Assembly (NCBI RefSeq): GCF_928368155.1
Contig: NZ_CAKMRU010000002.1
Location: 1-64,000, forward strand
DNA: 64,000 bases
Reading direction: 5' to 3'
DNA from: Anaerococcus ihuae
Lineage (GTDB): Bacteria > Bacillota > Clostridia > Tissierellales > Peptoniphilaceae
In this document: positions 17,884 to 27,017 of the stretch, piece after piece
How positions within the stretch are numbered: the first letter of the stretch is position 1
How the letters are laid out: the number at the start of each line of letters is the position of its first letter
Notes under the pieces: generated by a model
Told to the model about the DNA's origin: nothing
Database searches by the model: none
The model's input: only the letters and a program-made list of their open reading frames with translations
Translations under genes and position numbers: made by a program

Positions 17884-18565
17884 TGAAAACCTCCTCAAAG
17901 TATTCTTCAACTCCCATCTTGTGCTTTTCTCTCAAATCATCAATATTTTCTTCCAAAATAATTTTTCCATCAGAAATAAATACAACTTTATCCAAAAGTC
18001 TTTCTATTTGACTTATCAAATGAGTTGAAATAATCATAAGACCATCAGAATCAAAGTTATCAATTATTACATCCATAATTTTTCTCCTACTTGCAGGATC
18101 AATTCCACTCATAGGCTCATCCAAAAGATATAAATCGGACTTTCTTGAAAGAGAAAGGGCAATTTGAACCTTATCTTTCATTCCCTTTGACATATTTTTT
18201 ATTTTCATCTTCATATCAAGTTTGAAATCTCTGATTATTTTTTCAAATTTTTCCTTTGAAAAATCATCAAAAAATTCCCCGTATAAATTTGAAATTTTTA
18301 CCAAATTATATGATTTGTCCAAAGGAAGGTGGTCTGGTTGGTAGGATACAAAAGATTTTGTAAGATGATTTGGATCTTCTCCTCCAATTTTGACCTCCCC
18401 AGCATAATTTTTTTCAAGACCTGCAAGAATCCTAAGTAAGGTTGTTTTTCCCGATCCATTTGGTCCCAAAAGTCCAACAACTTTTCCCTTTTCAAAAGAT
18501 AAGTTTAATTTATCCAAAACAAGTTTGTTTTTATATGACATAGTCAAATTTTTAATCTCTAACAT
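17876..18565 (-). CDS. ABC transporter ATP-binding protein
   Basis: 229 residues from ATG 18563-18565, preceded by GGGAGGTGGACTA and overlapping the GntR stop as TAATG. Walker A is GLLGPNGSGKTTLL, the signature is NMSKGMKDKVQIALSL, Walker B is LYLLDEPMSGIDP, and the switch histidine is in ISTHL. It is short and lacks other domains, so it is a standalone ATPase partner of the adjacent permease. Confidence 0.9.
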   Translation of the reverse strand: MLEIKNLTMSYKNKLVLDKLNLSFEKGKVVGLLGPNGSGKTTLLRILAGLEKNYAGEVKIGGEDPNHLTKSFVSYQPDHLPLDKSYNLVKISNLYGEFFDDFSKEKFEKIIRDFKLDMKMKIKNMSKGMKDKVQIALSLSRKSDLYLLDEPMSGIDPASRRKIMDVIIDNFDSDGLMIISTHLISQIERLLDKVVFISDGKIILEENIDDLREKHKMGVEEYFEEVFNG

Positions 18566-18924
18566 TAGTCCACCTCCCAAAATTTATCAAGACCATCAAG
18601 AGCATCTTCTTTTGAAATTTTTAAATTTTTTGCATTATTTATAAAATCTTCGCAAATTATTTCAAAAGCATTTTTTGATAAAGATTTGATTAAATCTTTA
18701 TCCTCAGTTACAAACCTTCCAGCCGTCCTTTGGCTTTTACAAAGACCATCTCGCTCAAGCTCTGCCAAAGCCCTTTGAACAGTATTTGGATTTACCTCAT
18801 AAAATTTAGCCAAATTTCTTACAGATTCAATTTTTTCACCAGACTTCCAAATCTCACTTGAAATTTTCGACTTAAAATCTTCCAAAATTTGAAGATAAAT
18901 AGGTCTATCATTATCAAATTCCAT
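18565..18924 (-). CDS. GntR family regulator (YtrA type)
   Basis: 119 residues. The winged helix-turn-helix DRPIYLQILEDFKSKISSEI...NPNTVQRALAELERDGL is followed by only a short helical tail instead of an effector domain. Such YtrA-type repressors control the ABC transporter in their own operon, which fits the coupled ATPase gene. It lies directly after the small membrane protein gene (stop to start without gap). Confidence 0.88.
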   Translation of the reverse strand: MEFDNDRPIYLQILEDFKSKISSEIWKSGEKIESVRNLAKFYEVNPNTVQRALAELERDGLCKSQRTAGRFVTEDKDLIKSLSKNAFEIICEDFINNAKNLKISKEDALDGLDKFWEVD

Positions 18925-19188
18925 TTAAGCCTCCTTTTTTTCAATCGCTTGGCCAATAGTTAAACCTAAAAGCATTCCAATAGAAATCCAATAACCTAGA
19001 TCATCAAAAAGACTTCCAAAAGCTGCTCCAAAAACTATGCCAAGGCCAATTCCTTCCGCCAAATAATTTCCATAGTTTTCTAAATTTTTTTCATTTTCAT
19101 TTTTATAATTTTTGTCCAATTTTTTTATCAAAAAAATAAAAGAAATTCCTAATAAAATTATTGGAAAAATTATTTTTAAAATATCCAT
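18925..19188 (-). CDS. Small membrane protein, unknown function
   Basis: 87 residues from ATG 19186-19188 (AAGGAAAATGT before it). There is one N-terminal membrane helix, a charged stretch KKLDKNYKNENEKN, and a glycine-rich hairpin of two further helices (GIGLGIVFGAAFGSLF, WISIGMLLGLTIGQAI). It is the first gene of the GntR/ABC operon, so it may be a regulated membrane component. No family is recognised. Confidence 0.65.
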   Translation of the reverse strand: MDILKIIFPIILLGISFIFLIKKLDKNYKNENEKNLENYGNYLAEGIGLGIVFGAAFGSLFDDLGYWISIGMLLGLTIGQAIEKKEA

Positions 19189-19230
19189 ACATTTTCCTTT
19201 TTGTATCTCTGTATTATTGTACCACTTCAT

Positions 19231-19698
19231 TAATACAGTAATATTATAACCCCTCTTTTTATTTTTGTAAAGACTTTTTTAAAAAATTTTTTAAATTTTA
19301 AAAATCCATGATTTTAAAAGCTTTTAGATGATTTTTTAAACGAAAAAAATTAAAAAAATTATAATTTTACCTAATTTTTACAAATAATTTCAAATTATTA
19401 AACAAAACTTTCTTATTATTTAATTGAAAGAAAAAACAAAAAAATATCGCCAAATATTTTGGCGCTCTTCCTTATTAATTGTATTTTTCTTTTGGAAATA
19501 TTTGAACTAATCCCTCAATAACAAATATTTCATATTCAATCTTGCATTGAAACAGGATTGCAAGGTTGAATGAAGTTTAAATTTTTCTTAATACAAATAG
19601 TCTTTTGCAAAAAATATTTTCAAAAGCCTCTTTTTTGTAGAATCTCCACTTAAAAAAGGTCTTAGGAAAAATCCTAAGACCTTTTTGTTTTTATTATT
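19231..19698. other. Intergenic region with two terminators and a possible decayed gene fragment
   Basis: A hairpin CGCCAAA-tat-TTTGGCG (19448-19464) has a T run on the minus strand. Another, AGGTCTTAGGA / TCCTAAGACCT (19653-19686), ends the DUF4097 gene. Between them the minus strand reads AFENIFCKRLFVLRKI, a stop, then NLAILFQCKIEYEIF...QIFPKEKYN. This looks like the end of a protein cut by a stop codon. The fragment is too short to assign; the remaining AT-rich part shows nothing. Confidence 0.4.
19653..19686 (-). terminator. Terminator after the DUF4097 gene
   Basis: An 11-bp stem AGGTCTTAGGA / TCCTAAGACCT around AAAA, with T runs on both strands, lies 13 bp after the stop codon. Confidence 0.85.
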
Positions 19699-20772
19699 TT
19701 ATCTAAGACTTACTCTTCCAAATGCTGATTTTATATCCAAATCTAAATCTGATTCTTCTGGGTCGGTTGAAACTTGATAACCATCTTTTGTTTGTAATTT
19801 ATTTTTAAATTTATCTGCTATTGAGTAAGATGATGACTTAATCAAAGCTTTGATATTTTTGTTGAATTCATTTGTATCAACAACAACTGATCCAAATTGA
19901 GTAGCTATATTCAATTGTTTTGCATCAATAATTTTGAAAATTCTAATTGATCCAGCCTTTGATGATAGATCAACATTTTCCATATTTAATCCATCAATTC
20001 TTATAGATCCATTTACAAGTTCTACATTTGCATTTTTTCCTGAAACATTTGCAAGATAAACTGATCCGTTTACATTTGAAACTTCAAGATCTCCATTAGT
20101 GTTTCTAATTTCAATTTTTCCATTTGTATTTTTTAGGTCAATGTTTCCTGCAGTATTTATAAGGGTAAATCTTGAATTTGTTGATTCAATATTATTCTCC
20201 TTAAAATCAACATCACAAAGTTCGACTTGACCATTTATAATATTTACATCAAGTTTATCGTAAATATTTTTGCCCAAATATAATTTTACATTTGCACTTG
20301 CATCCAAAGATCTGTAATTTTCATTCACACTAATAATAAGTTTATCTTCAACAACAGCAATATTTAAATAATCATTTTTTTGATCTTCTTTGTTTTTGAA
20401 ATATACTTTTTCTTCAATCATGATGTGGTTTTCTTGAGCTCTTTGAATGTCTAAAGATCCATTTATTAAATTAATCTCTATTTCATTAATATCATCGTCA
20501 ATTTTTGTTTGATTTTCAGATTTTTGAGAGTTTATATGATAAATATTTGGAATATTTACATTATCAAGATCAAAATCAAAATCAAAATTTGAAATAGTTT
20601 CACCAGTTTTTTTCATAACTTTTTCAAAAGAAGTTGATAATTTATCAATAAAACTTTCTTCGTTGTTTTTTGTCTTATCTCTTCCAACAGCTTCCAAAAG
20701 ATCACTTGCTTGTTCAACAGTAATCTTTCCTTCTTTTAACATATCTAAAATCATTTTCTTTTCTTCATTCAT
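19699..20772 (-). CDS. DUF4097 beta-helix protein with N-terminal SHOCT-like segment
   Basis: 357 residues. The N-terminus MILDMLKEGKITVEQASDLLEAV is the short helical motif also found at the end of the neighbouring DUF2089 protein. Residues about 90-357 form repeated beta strands rich in N, D and V (INGSLDIQ, NGQVELCD, NGKIEIRN, NGSVYLAN, NGSIRID), typical of DUF4097/LiaX-like proteins. There is no signal peptide or membrane helix. It overlaps the DUF2089 gene by 8 bp. The function is unknown; related proteins are linked to envelope stress. Confidence 0.75.
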   Translation of the reverse strand: MNEEKKMILDMLKEGKITVEQASDLLEAVGRDKTKNNEESFIDKLSTSFEKVMKKTGETISNFDFDFDLDNVNIPNIYHINSQKSENQTKIDDDINEIEINLINGSLDIQRAQENHIMIEEKVYFKNKEDQKNDYLNIAVVEDKLIISVNENYRSLDASANVKLYLGKNIYDKLDVNIINGQVELCDVDFKENNIESTNSRFTLINTAGNIDLKNTNGKIEIRNTNGDLEVSNVNGSVYLANVSGKNANVELVNGSIRIDGLNMENVDLSSKAGSIRIFKIIDAKQLNIATQFGSVVVDTNEFNKNIKALIKSSSYSIADKFKNKLQTKDGYQVSTDPEESDLDLDIKSAFGRVSLR

Positions 20773-21121
20773 CTTTTAGCTCCTTTAAAAGTTCACTCGC
20801 TTGGTCTGGAGTAATTTCTCCATTATTGACCATATTCAAAATATCTATTCTAGATTCTTGCTTATCTATTTTTCCACCAAGTTTTTTTACAATCTTGTCA
20901 ATTCTATTTCTAACAGTCGGGTAAGATATTCCCAAACTTTCGCCAACGTCTTTTATACTTCCACGCTTTTGCAAAAAAAGCTCAATAAATTCCAAATCCT
21001 CAATATCAAGCCTTTGGAATTTCCCCATTTCAAATTCTCCAATAACTTCAGTTGAACATGAATTACATTTATAAGATGTGATAGATAAATCGCCACCACA
21101 ATTAGGACATTTATTAATCAA
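20765..21121 (-). CDS. DUF2089 family zinc-ribbon/HTH protein
   Basis: 118 residues. A zinc ribbon has two CxxC pairs (CPNCGGDLSITSYKCNSC, residues 5-22). A helix-turn-helix follows (GSIKDVGESLGISYPTVRNRIDKI), and a C-terminal SHOCT-like helix pair ends the protein (GEITPDQASELLKEL). It looks like a small DNA-binding regulator. It forms an operon with the DUF4097 gene, which repeats the same helical motif. Confidence 0.8.
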   Translation of the reverse strand: MINKCPNCGGDLSITSYKCNSCSTEVIGEFEMGKFQRLDIEDLEFIELFLQKRGSIKDVGESLGISYPTVRNRIDKIVKKLGGKIDKQESRIDILNMVNNGEITPDQASELLKELKDE

Positions 21122-21321
21122 AACCCGCCTCCTTTATAAAATAAGTATACCACCATTTTAATTTTTGTAAAGTTATTTTTTAATATTTTTAATATTTTAA
21201 TTGCAAATCTTAATTAAATTGATTTTTTATTTAAATTAAGTGATTTTAAGAATTAATTTTGTGAATTTCCCAATAAAAAAAGACAAAAGATATTCTTTTG
21301 TCAAAATTTTTATAGTATTTT

Positions 21322-22014
21322 TTAAACCAAGTCTTTTGCCCAGTGGCTTTTTAGACTTCTTAGTATCCAAATAATCGTGTTTACAACTAAAGAAAGATTA
21401 AAGGTGAAATTTAATAAAAGTAAAATTTTGTAAATGCCCTCGTTTTTTATAAATTTAAATGGATTTAAAAATGAAATTAGGGCAAATATTAAAAATACTC
21501 CCATCCATTTTATAGCAGTTCTTACATTCTCCTTGTAATCTAGAAAAACAAAATGTCTATTTTTATATCTTTTTATAAAATTATCCCTTTTATTCTTATA
21601 AATTTCCCTATCTTCTCTTTCGTTTTTTATAAGGGCAGCATAATAAAAAATCATATCATCATAAGTTGATGAATATTTTCTTAAATTCATGCATTCTTCT
21701 TTGGAATAATCAAGGTCAATTATTTTTTTTGTAATATTTGCCTTTGATTTGTAGGAAATTCTTTCTTCTCTTATTTTTTTCAATTTTTCAATACTTTTTT
21801 CATTTTTGATTTTTGCAAGAGTTTCATCTTCATATTTAATTATTTTCTTTCTAATAATAAAATAAAATCCTAACAAAATTAAAAATACTAAAATTTGCCC
21901 TGCAAATACCAAAATAAAATTATTTGTGTTTAAATTTGTAATAAATAGCATTACGAAACTTGGCAGTAAAATTATTATAATGGCAAATATCAAAAATTTT
22001 ATAATACTTCTCAT
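21322..22014 (-). CDS. Membrane protein of unknown function, glycolipid operon
   Basis: 230 residues with two N-terminal and two C-terminal membrane helices around a charged, probably cytoplasmic coiled middle (residues 60-160, rich in K/E/R). Its start overlaps the end of the glycosyltransferase gene by 4 bp, so it is translationally coupled. No family is recognised; a role in glycolipid or envelope assembly is suggested only by position. Confidence 0.6.
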   Translation of the reverse strand: MRSIIKFLIFAIIIILLPSFVMLFITNLNTNNFILVFAGQILVFLILLGFYFIIRKKIIKYEDETLAKIKNEKSIEKLKKIREERISYKSKANITKKIIDLDYSKEECMNLRKYSSTYDDMIFYYAALIKNEREDREIYKNKRDNFIKRYKNRHFVFLDYKENVRTAIKWMGVFLIFALISFLNPFKFIKNEGIYKILLLLNFTFNLSLVVNTIIWILRSLKSHWAKDLV

Positions 22015-23018
22015 TTTTCATCTCCTTTTAAAAGGTCTTCGTAATATTTTTTTAAGATTTTACCAACATTTTCTATAGATTTTTCTTGGGCTATTTTGTA
22101 AGCCTCATTTTTTAAAGAAGGCAATTTCCCTTCCAAAATCAACTTTATTTTTTGGTAAAATTCTTCTATGTCTTTAGCCTTGTAAATTTCTTTTCCATCT
22201 TCAAGGTTTTTATAAATTTCTATATCTCTGATTATAATATCAGTTTTTGAAGAAATAGCCTCAAGCAAAACTATACCCTCTGTTTCTTCAAAGGTTGGAA
22301 ATATGTATAAATCTGATCCAGCATAAGCCTCTCTTAATGCTTCTTGATCGACATAACCTGGAAAATGTAAATTTTTTAAATCTGTTTGGACAGCTTTTTT
22401 TATTTTTTCCGGAACTAAGGATAAATTCAATTCTCCAAACCAAACAAATTCGTATTGGGGAAGTTTTTTTGCAAGGTCTACAAAATCCAAAATCCCCTTT
22501 CTTTCAATAAAAAGACCTACAGAAATAATAGATTTTTTATTTTTATCAAGTCCATATCTTTGGTAAAAATTTTCCCTATCTTCTTTTTTCCCCTTCCAAA
22601 AATCAAGGTCAATCCCGTTTGATACAACCTTGATTTCTCTTCCAATTTTATAAGTTTCTAAAATATTTTTGGAATAATCAGTTGGAGTTAGGATTAAATC
22701 TCCTTTTTTATAGCAATAAATAAGCCATTTTTTAAAAAGAGGTGCAAGTTGGTTTGATAGGATAAAAGAATTTTTGAAATCTTCTTTGGTTGAATGAGCG
22801 TGGTAGACTATTTTTTTCCCTTCTTTTTTAACCTTATTTGCAAAGCTAGCCGATTTTGGAAAAACTGTATTAATGTGGCAAATATCATAATCATCATTTG
22901 GATCTAAAGTATAGGAAACTCCAGCAAGGTCCAAGGCTTTTTTTTGGTGATCAATTGCCTTTCCAACGCCGGATTCCTTCACAGTTTCATAATCTTCATT
23001 ATATATAAGAATTTTCAT
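22011..23018 (-). CDS. Glycosyltransferase family 4, probable glycolipid galactosyl/glucosyltransferase
   Basis: 335 residues of GT-B fold. The C-terminal nucleotide-sugar site has SVGLFIERKGILDF and the E-x7-E motif FPTFEETEGIVLLEA. The shorter N-terminal domain begins MKILIYNEDYETVKESGVG and lacks a signal peptide. It resembles the second enzyme of diglycosyl-diacylglycerol synthesis, which adds a sugar to monoglucosyl-diacylglycerol; its gene overlaps the first-enzyme candidate by 20 bp. The exact sugar is not known. Confidence 0.75.
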   Translation of the reverse strand: MKILIYNEDYETVKESGVGKAIDHQKKALDLAGVSYTLDPNDDYDICHINTVFPKSASFANKVKKEGKKIVYHAHSTKEDFKNSFILSNQLAPLFKKWLIYCYKKGDLILTPTDYSKNILETYKIGREIKVVSNGIDLDFWKGKKEDRENFYQRYGLDKNKKSIISVGLFIERKGILDFVDLAKKLPQYEFVWFGELNLSLVPEKIKKAVQTDLKNLHFPGYVDQEALREAYAGSDLYIFPTFEETEGIVLLEAISSKTDIIIRDIEIYKNLEDGKEIYKAKDIEEFYQKIKLILEGKLPSLKNEAYKIAQEKSIENVGKILKKYYEDLLKGDEK

Positions 23019-24162
23019 TCATCCTACCCTTTTTTATTTTTATTGCTTCTTGATAAAGATTTACACAATTTTCTCCAAAGGAATCAATAGAAAAATTCTT
23101 AAGAGCATAAGCTCTTGCGTTTGTTGAAAGCTCTTCTAATTTTTCCCTATCAGAAAAAATAATTTCTAAATCTTTTTTAAAATCATAAAAATCTTCATAT
23201 TGATAGCCATTATAATCATTAATTATCACATCATCTAAGCAAAGGTCTTTCCTACAAATAGCTAAAGTTCCATTGCTCATCGCCTCATAATAAGTAAGAC
23301 CTTGCGTTTCGGACTGGCTTGCAGAAACAAATGCATCAGCCATCCTATAATAATTATTTACTTCTTTAGGCTTAACCATGCCTGTAAAATGAATTTTTTT
23401 ATCAGTATTTTTCACATAAGATTTTAAATTTTTCAAATAAGGACCGCCTCCAACAAGGATAAATTTAAGTTTTTCCATATCAAGCCTGTTATAAAAATCT
23501 ATCAATTCCTCAATATTTTTCTCTTCAGCGAGCCTTCCCAAATATAAAATTATCTTATCGTTTTTATCAAAGCCATAATAATCTCTTAATTTATATTTAT
23601 CGGAAAGTTTTTCTGGCATTTCAATTCCAGTTGGAATTATTTTTATTTTTTCATCTTCAATGTCATAAGATTTTAAAATCTCCATAGTTTTTTTGCTAGG
23701 CCCAATAACCATATCAACCCTATCAGCTATCGCCTTAGAAAAAACAGAAATTACTTTTTTGCCAACTTTTTTTGATGGGGAAAAATAATGAGTGTAATCT
23801 TCATAAATTGTATGATAGGTATGTATTAAGGGACAAGATGCTTTTTTAGCAATTTTTGTCGCCATCATAAAAGTAGAAAATTCACACTGAGAATGAACAA
23901 TATCTGGCTTCCATTTTTTTATTTCCCTAATATATTTATTTCTCAAAGTAGCTGAAATTCTTGCTTCAGGATAAATTTTTCCAGCACCAAGACTTCCGAT
24001 ATAATAAACATTTCCTTTTTTATAACTTTCAGTAGAATTTGAAAGAGTCAAAACCCTAACATCAAATCCATTTTTTTCAAGGTATGATTTTAAATTTAAA
24101 ATTGATCTTACTACACCATTGACGACGGGGTCGTACCAATCAGATGTAATTAAAATTTTCAC
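22999..24162 (-). CDS. Glycosyltransferase family 4, probable diacylglycerol glucosyltransferase
   Basis: 387 residues. The N-terminus ILITSDWYDPVVNGVVRSI, VHSQCEFSTFM and HTYHTIYEDYTHYFSP match monoglucosyldiacylglycerol synthases of Gram-positive bacteria. The C-terminal domain has YLGRLAEEKNIEELI and SQSETQGLTYYEAMSNG. It would transfer glucose from UDP-glucose to diacylglycerol to start a glycolipid anchor. It is the first gene of the three-gene glycolipid operon. Confidence 0.78.
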   Translation of the reverse strand: MKILITSDWYDPVVNGVVRSILNLKSYLEKNGFDVRVLTLSNSTESYKKGNVYYIGSLGAGKIYPEARISATLRNKYIREIKKWKPDIVHSQCEFSTFMMATKIAKKASCPLIHTYHTIYEDYTHYFSPSKKVGKKVISVFSKAIADRVDMVIGPSKKTMEILKSYDIEDEKIKIIPTGIEMPEKLSDKYKLRDYYGFDKNDKIILYLGRLAEEKNIEELIDFYNRLDMEKLKFILVGGGPYLKNLKSYVKNTDKKIHFTGMVKPKEVNNYYRMADAFVSASQSETQGLTYYEAMSNGTLAICRKDLCLDDVIINDYNGYQYEDFYDFKKDLEIIFSDREKLEELSTNARAYALKNFSIDSFGENCVNLYQEAIKIKKGRMNENSYI

Positions 24163-24305
24163 ACGATCACCTCTTTTTCTAACTTAACTTTCTTTAATTA
24201 TAAACTTAAAAAGTCTATTAATATTGTATGCAAAAAGTAAATATTTTTCAATTTATGTCAATTGGGGTATATTTTATCTAAGCTATTAAAAGAAAGGGTG
24301 ATAAT

Positions 24306-24677
24306 TTGGGAAATTTAATAGTTGGTGATGTACTTTTATTATTCTTTTCAATTTATGTAGGAATATTTTTCAAAAAATTTCACACAGACTACCCAAAAAT
24401 GAGAGTTGGCTTTCACATTTGGGAAGTTTGTTACAATAAAGAATGTTGGGAATACGGAAATAACTTTGCTGGAAATCTTTCAATAATTCTTGGAATAATT
24501 TTATTTGGTATAATTTATCCCATAATTTTATATTTCAAAGTAAAAAGAAATATATGCATAATCATTCTAATTCTTTTTACTATCCTTTATTTTATACTTT
24601 TACTTACAATTTTAAGATATCATATGAGAAAAAAATTTAATTTAAAAGATGAAAAAGATGATGAAGATAAAAAATAA
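24306..24677 (+). CDS. Small membrane protein, unknown function
   Basis: 123 residues from a TTG start at 24306 with GAAAGGGTG upstream. Three membrane helices are visible: residues 5-21, about 58-76 and about 82-104. An extracellular-type loop between the first two (residues about 22-57) contains HIWEVCYNKECWEYGNN, with two cysteines that could pair. The tail is charged (DEKDDEDKK). It is a single gene ended by a strong terminator. No family is recognised. Confidence 0.6.
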   Translation: MGNLIVGDVLLLFFSIYVGIFFKKFHTDYPKMRVGFHIWEVCYNKECWEYGNNFAGNLSIILGIILFGIIYPIILYFKVKRNICIIILILFTILYFILLLTILRYHMRKKFNLKDEKDDEDKK

Positions 24678-24678
24678 A

Positions 24679-24712
24679 GCTATTTTACTTTTTGTAAAAT
24701 AGCCTTTTTTTT
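24679..24712. terminator. Bidirectional terminator between the small membrane protein gene and sdaAA
   Basis: GCTATTTTAC-ttttt-GTAAAATAGC followed by eight T on the plus strand, with A-rich sequence before it. Confidence 0.85.
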
Positions 24713-24720
24713 AAAAAAAT

Positions 24721-25602
24721 TTAGTCTTCTTCTTTGTCTATATATTTTCTTTTTAGTCTTATAGCTGATGGGCAAGCTGCAACTCCACCTTCGCCTGTTT
24801 CTCTTAGGCTTGCTGGAAGAGCATCTCCAACTTCTTTTAAAGCATCAACAGTTTCATCAAATGTTACCAAAACTTTTACTCCAGCAATTGCCATATCAGC
24901 TGCGGAAAGTGCATTTATAACTCCTGATGCATTTCTAATATTGCAAGGAAATTCTACCATTCCTCCGATTGGATCGCACACAAGACCCATGATTGATAAA
25001 AGTGCAATTGAAGCTGCATCTTCCATAACTTCAATATCGCAGCCTCTTAGATAACAAATTGCCGCTGCGCACATGGCTGCTGCAGAACCGCATTCAGCTT
25101 GGCATCCGCCCTCAGCTCCTGCAAAAGTTGCATTGTCAGCAATAATTTGTCCAAATTCTGTTGCAACGAGAATTGCTTTTATCAACTCTTCATCAGAATA
25201 TCCATATTTTTCGCGCATTGCCATTAGACTTGCTGGAACAATTCCTGCAGATCCTGCTGTTGGGCTTGCTACGATTTTTCCCATTGAGGCATTTACTTCT
25301 GATGTAGAAAAAGCCATAGCCATAGCCTTTGTTGGCAAATCTCCCATTATTGTATCTTCTGATAGGAAATAATTGTTCATTGATTTTGCATTTCCACCAG
25401 TCATTTTTGTCATTGACATTAATTTTTTATCGAGAGCTTTTTGTGAAGAATCTTTCATAACATCAAGAGATTTTTGTAATAATTCAAAAACTTCTTCTCT
25501 AGATTTTCCTGTTAATTCCATTTCATCTTCAAGAGCAATCTCCCAAACTTCCTTATTTTCTTCTTTTATTCTATTTTTAATATATTCCATTGTTGTTTTC
25601 AT
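24721..25602 (-). CDS. sdaAA: L-serine dehydratase alpha subunit, iron-sulfur dependent
   Basis: 293 residues. It deaminates L-serine to pyruvate. The cluster-binding cysteines are in GGCQAECGSAAAM, YLRGCDIE and LVCDPIGG. MTGGNAKSM and ASPTAGSAGIVPA are also typical. It lies 3 bp after sdaAB, the beta subunit, as in clostridia with split enzymes. Confidence 0.94.
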   Translation of the reverse strand: MKTTMEYIKNRIKEENKEVWEIALEDEMELTGKSREEVFELLQKSLDVMKDSSQKALDKKLMSMTKMTGGNAKSMNNYFLSEDTIMGDLPTKAMAMAFSTSEVNASMGKIVASPTAGSAGIVPASLMAMREKYGYSDEELIKAILVATEFGQIIADNATFAGAEGGCQAECGSAAAMCAAAICYLRGCDIEVMEDAASIALLSIMGLVCDPIGGMVEFPCNIRNASGVINALSAADMAIAGVKVLVTFDETVDALKEVGDALPASLRETGEGGVAACPSAIRLKRKYIDKEED

Positions 25603-25605
25603 AAA

Positions 25606-26262
25606 TTACCCCAAATATTTTATAAATTCAAAACTCTTTCCAGCTTCAATTTCTTTGTACACTTCTTCATCCAAATCTTGGTCTAATTCTACAATTAGCA
25701 TGATTGTATTTCCCTTGTTCAAAGTTTTCATATTTTTAATATTATAATTATGATCAAACAAAACATTTGAAATAAAGGCTATCATTCCTTTTTGTTCTGG
25801 ATAGGTGCAAATAATTGTAGGATTTTTTCCATTATATTCTACTTCATTGTCCATTATTTGATTTATCATAATATTTCCACCGCCGATTGATGATCCTCTC
25901 AAATTAAAATCATGACCATCTGGATAATGGAGAACAATTTTTACTGTGTTTGGATGAACATCTCCCATATCTTGAGGAATAAAATTATAAGTTATTCCAG
26001 CTTTATCTGCCAATTCAAAAGAATTTCTTAATCTTTCATCTTCTGGACCAAAACCCAAAACTCCTCCAACCAAAGCCCTATCTGTTCCGTGACCTTGATA
26101 AGTTTTTTCAAATGATCCGTGTAAATAAAAATCTACTTTTGTAAATCCTTCTCCGCCCAAATCTCTTGCAATTTTTGCAATTCTGTTTGCCCCTGCAGTG
26201 TGGGATGATGATGGGCCGATCATTACAGGTCCAATGATATCAAATACTGATAAATTTGCCAT
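25606..26262 (-). CDS. sdaAB: L-serine dehydratase beta subunit
   Basis: 218 residues. MIGPSSSHTAGANRIAKIA near the N-terminus is the catalytic-subunit signature, and an ACT domain occupies the C-terminal 75 residues. It overlaps the HAD gene stop by one base and precedes sdaAA, so all three are co-transcribed. Confidence 0.93.
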   Translation of the reverse strand: MANLSVFDIIGPVMIGPSSSHTAGANRIAKIARDLGGEGFTKVDFYLHGSFEKTYQGHGTDRALVGGVLGFGPEDERLRNSFELADKAGITYNFIPQDMGDVHPNTVKIVLHYPDGHDFNLRGSSIGGGNIMINQIMDNEVEYNGKNPTIICTYPEQKGMIAFISNVLFDHNYNIKNMKTLNKGNTIMLIVELDQDLDEEVYKEIEAGKSFEFIKYLG

Positions 26263-26909
26263 TATACTCTCCTTATTTTTGAAATTTCTCTTGGACTATC
26301 TATTATAAGATTTGGCTTTAAATTTTCAAGAATTTTTCTTTCTCTAAAACCCCAAGCACATCCTATAGTAAATACTCCAGCATTTTTACCACATTTCATG
26401 TCGACTTCGCTGTCTCCAAAATAAAAAATATCCGAGTAGTCGACTCCAAATCTTTCTTTTATTATATACATACCCTCAGGTGAAGGCTTTCTTTCTACAT
26501 CTTCTCTAAATCCTAAAATAAAATCAAAATATCCTTCTCCAAAAATCTCCCCTATAACTTTTTTGCAAGTAGAATCCGGCTTGTTTGAATAGGCAACCAA
26601 AATTTCGCCTCTTTTTTTAATTTTTTCAAGCTCTTCTACTATTCCATCGTAGGGTCTTGTAAGATAGGTTGGATTGTCGTCGTATCTTTTATTATAGGAA
26701 TTTAAAATTTCTTCTCTTTTTTGAGATTTTTCAAATCCAATATAATCAAGAGTTTTTTCCATCAAAACTTTTGGGCCGTTTCCTACAAATTCCCTGATTT
26801 TTTCTGTGGGAACTTGACTAAGACCAAATTTTTTTAAAGTTTGGTTTATATTATATGATATGGAATCAATTGTATATAAAAGCGTCCCGTCTATATCAAA
26901 AATATACAT
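26262..26909 (-). CDS. HAD family hydrolase, Gph/PGPase-like
   Basis: 215 residues. Motif I is FDIDGTLLYT with the catalytic aspartates at the N-terminus. AYSNKP is motif II, and FGDSEVDMKCGKNAG is the acidic motif IV. The cap follows phosphoglycolate phosphatase topology. It starts the sdaAB-sdaAA operon, divergent from NAPRT. The true substrate is not evident. Confidence 0.82.
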   Translation of the reverse strand: MYIFDIDGTLLYTIDSISYNINQTLKKFGLSQVPTEKIREFVGNGPKVLMEKTLDYIGFEKSQKREEILNSYNKRYDDNPTYLTRPYDGIVEELEKIKKRGEILVAYSNKPDSTCKKVIGEIFGEGYFDFILGFREDVERKPSPEGMYIIKERFGVDYSDIFYFGDSEVDMKCGKNAGVFTIGCAWGFRERKILENLKPNLIIDSPREISKIRRV

Positions 26910-26955
26910 TTATATTCTCCTTTTCCTATTAGCTTTTCTTAAAGCATTATTACTA

Positions 26956-26973
26956 TACCTCTTATAAGTGGTA
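26956..26973. promoter_or_regulatory. Inverted repeat over the NAPRT promoter
   Basis: TACCtCTTATAAGtGGTA is an 18-bp near-perfect palindrome that overlaps the -10 box TATAAT (26972-26977) of the nicotinate phosphoribosyltransferase gene. Its position suits a repressor operator, possibly for NAD-linked control, but the regulator is not identified. Confidence 0.4.
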
Positions 26974-27017
26974 TAATAAAAACAATATGTGAAACAAAAA
27001 ACAAAAGGAAGGAAAAT

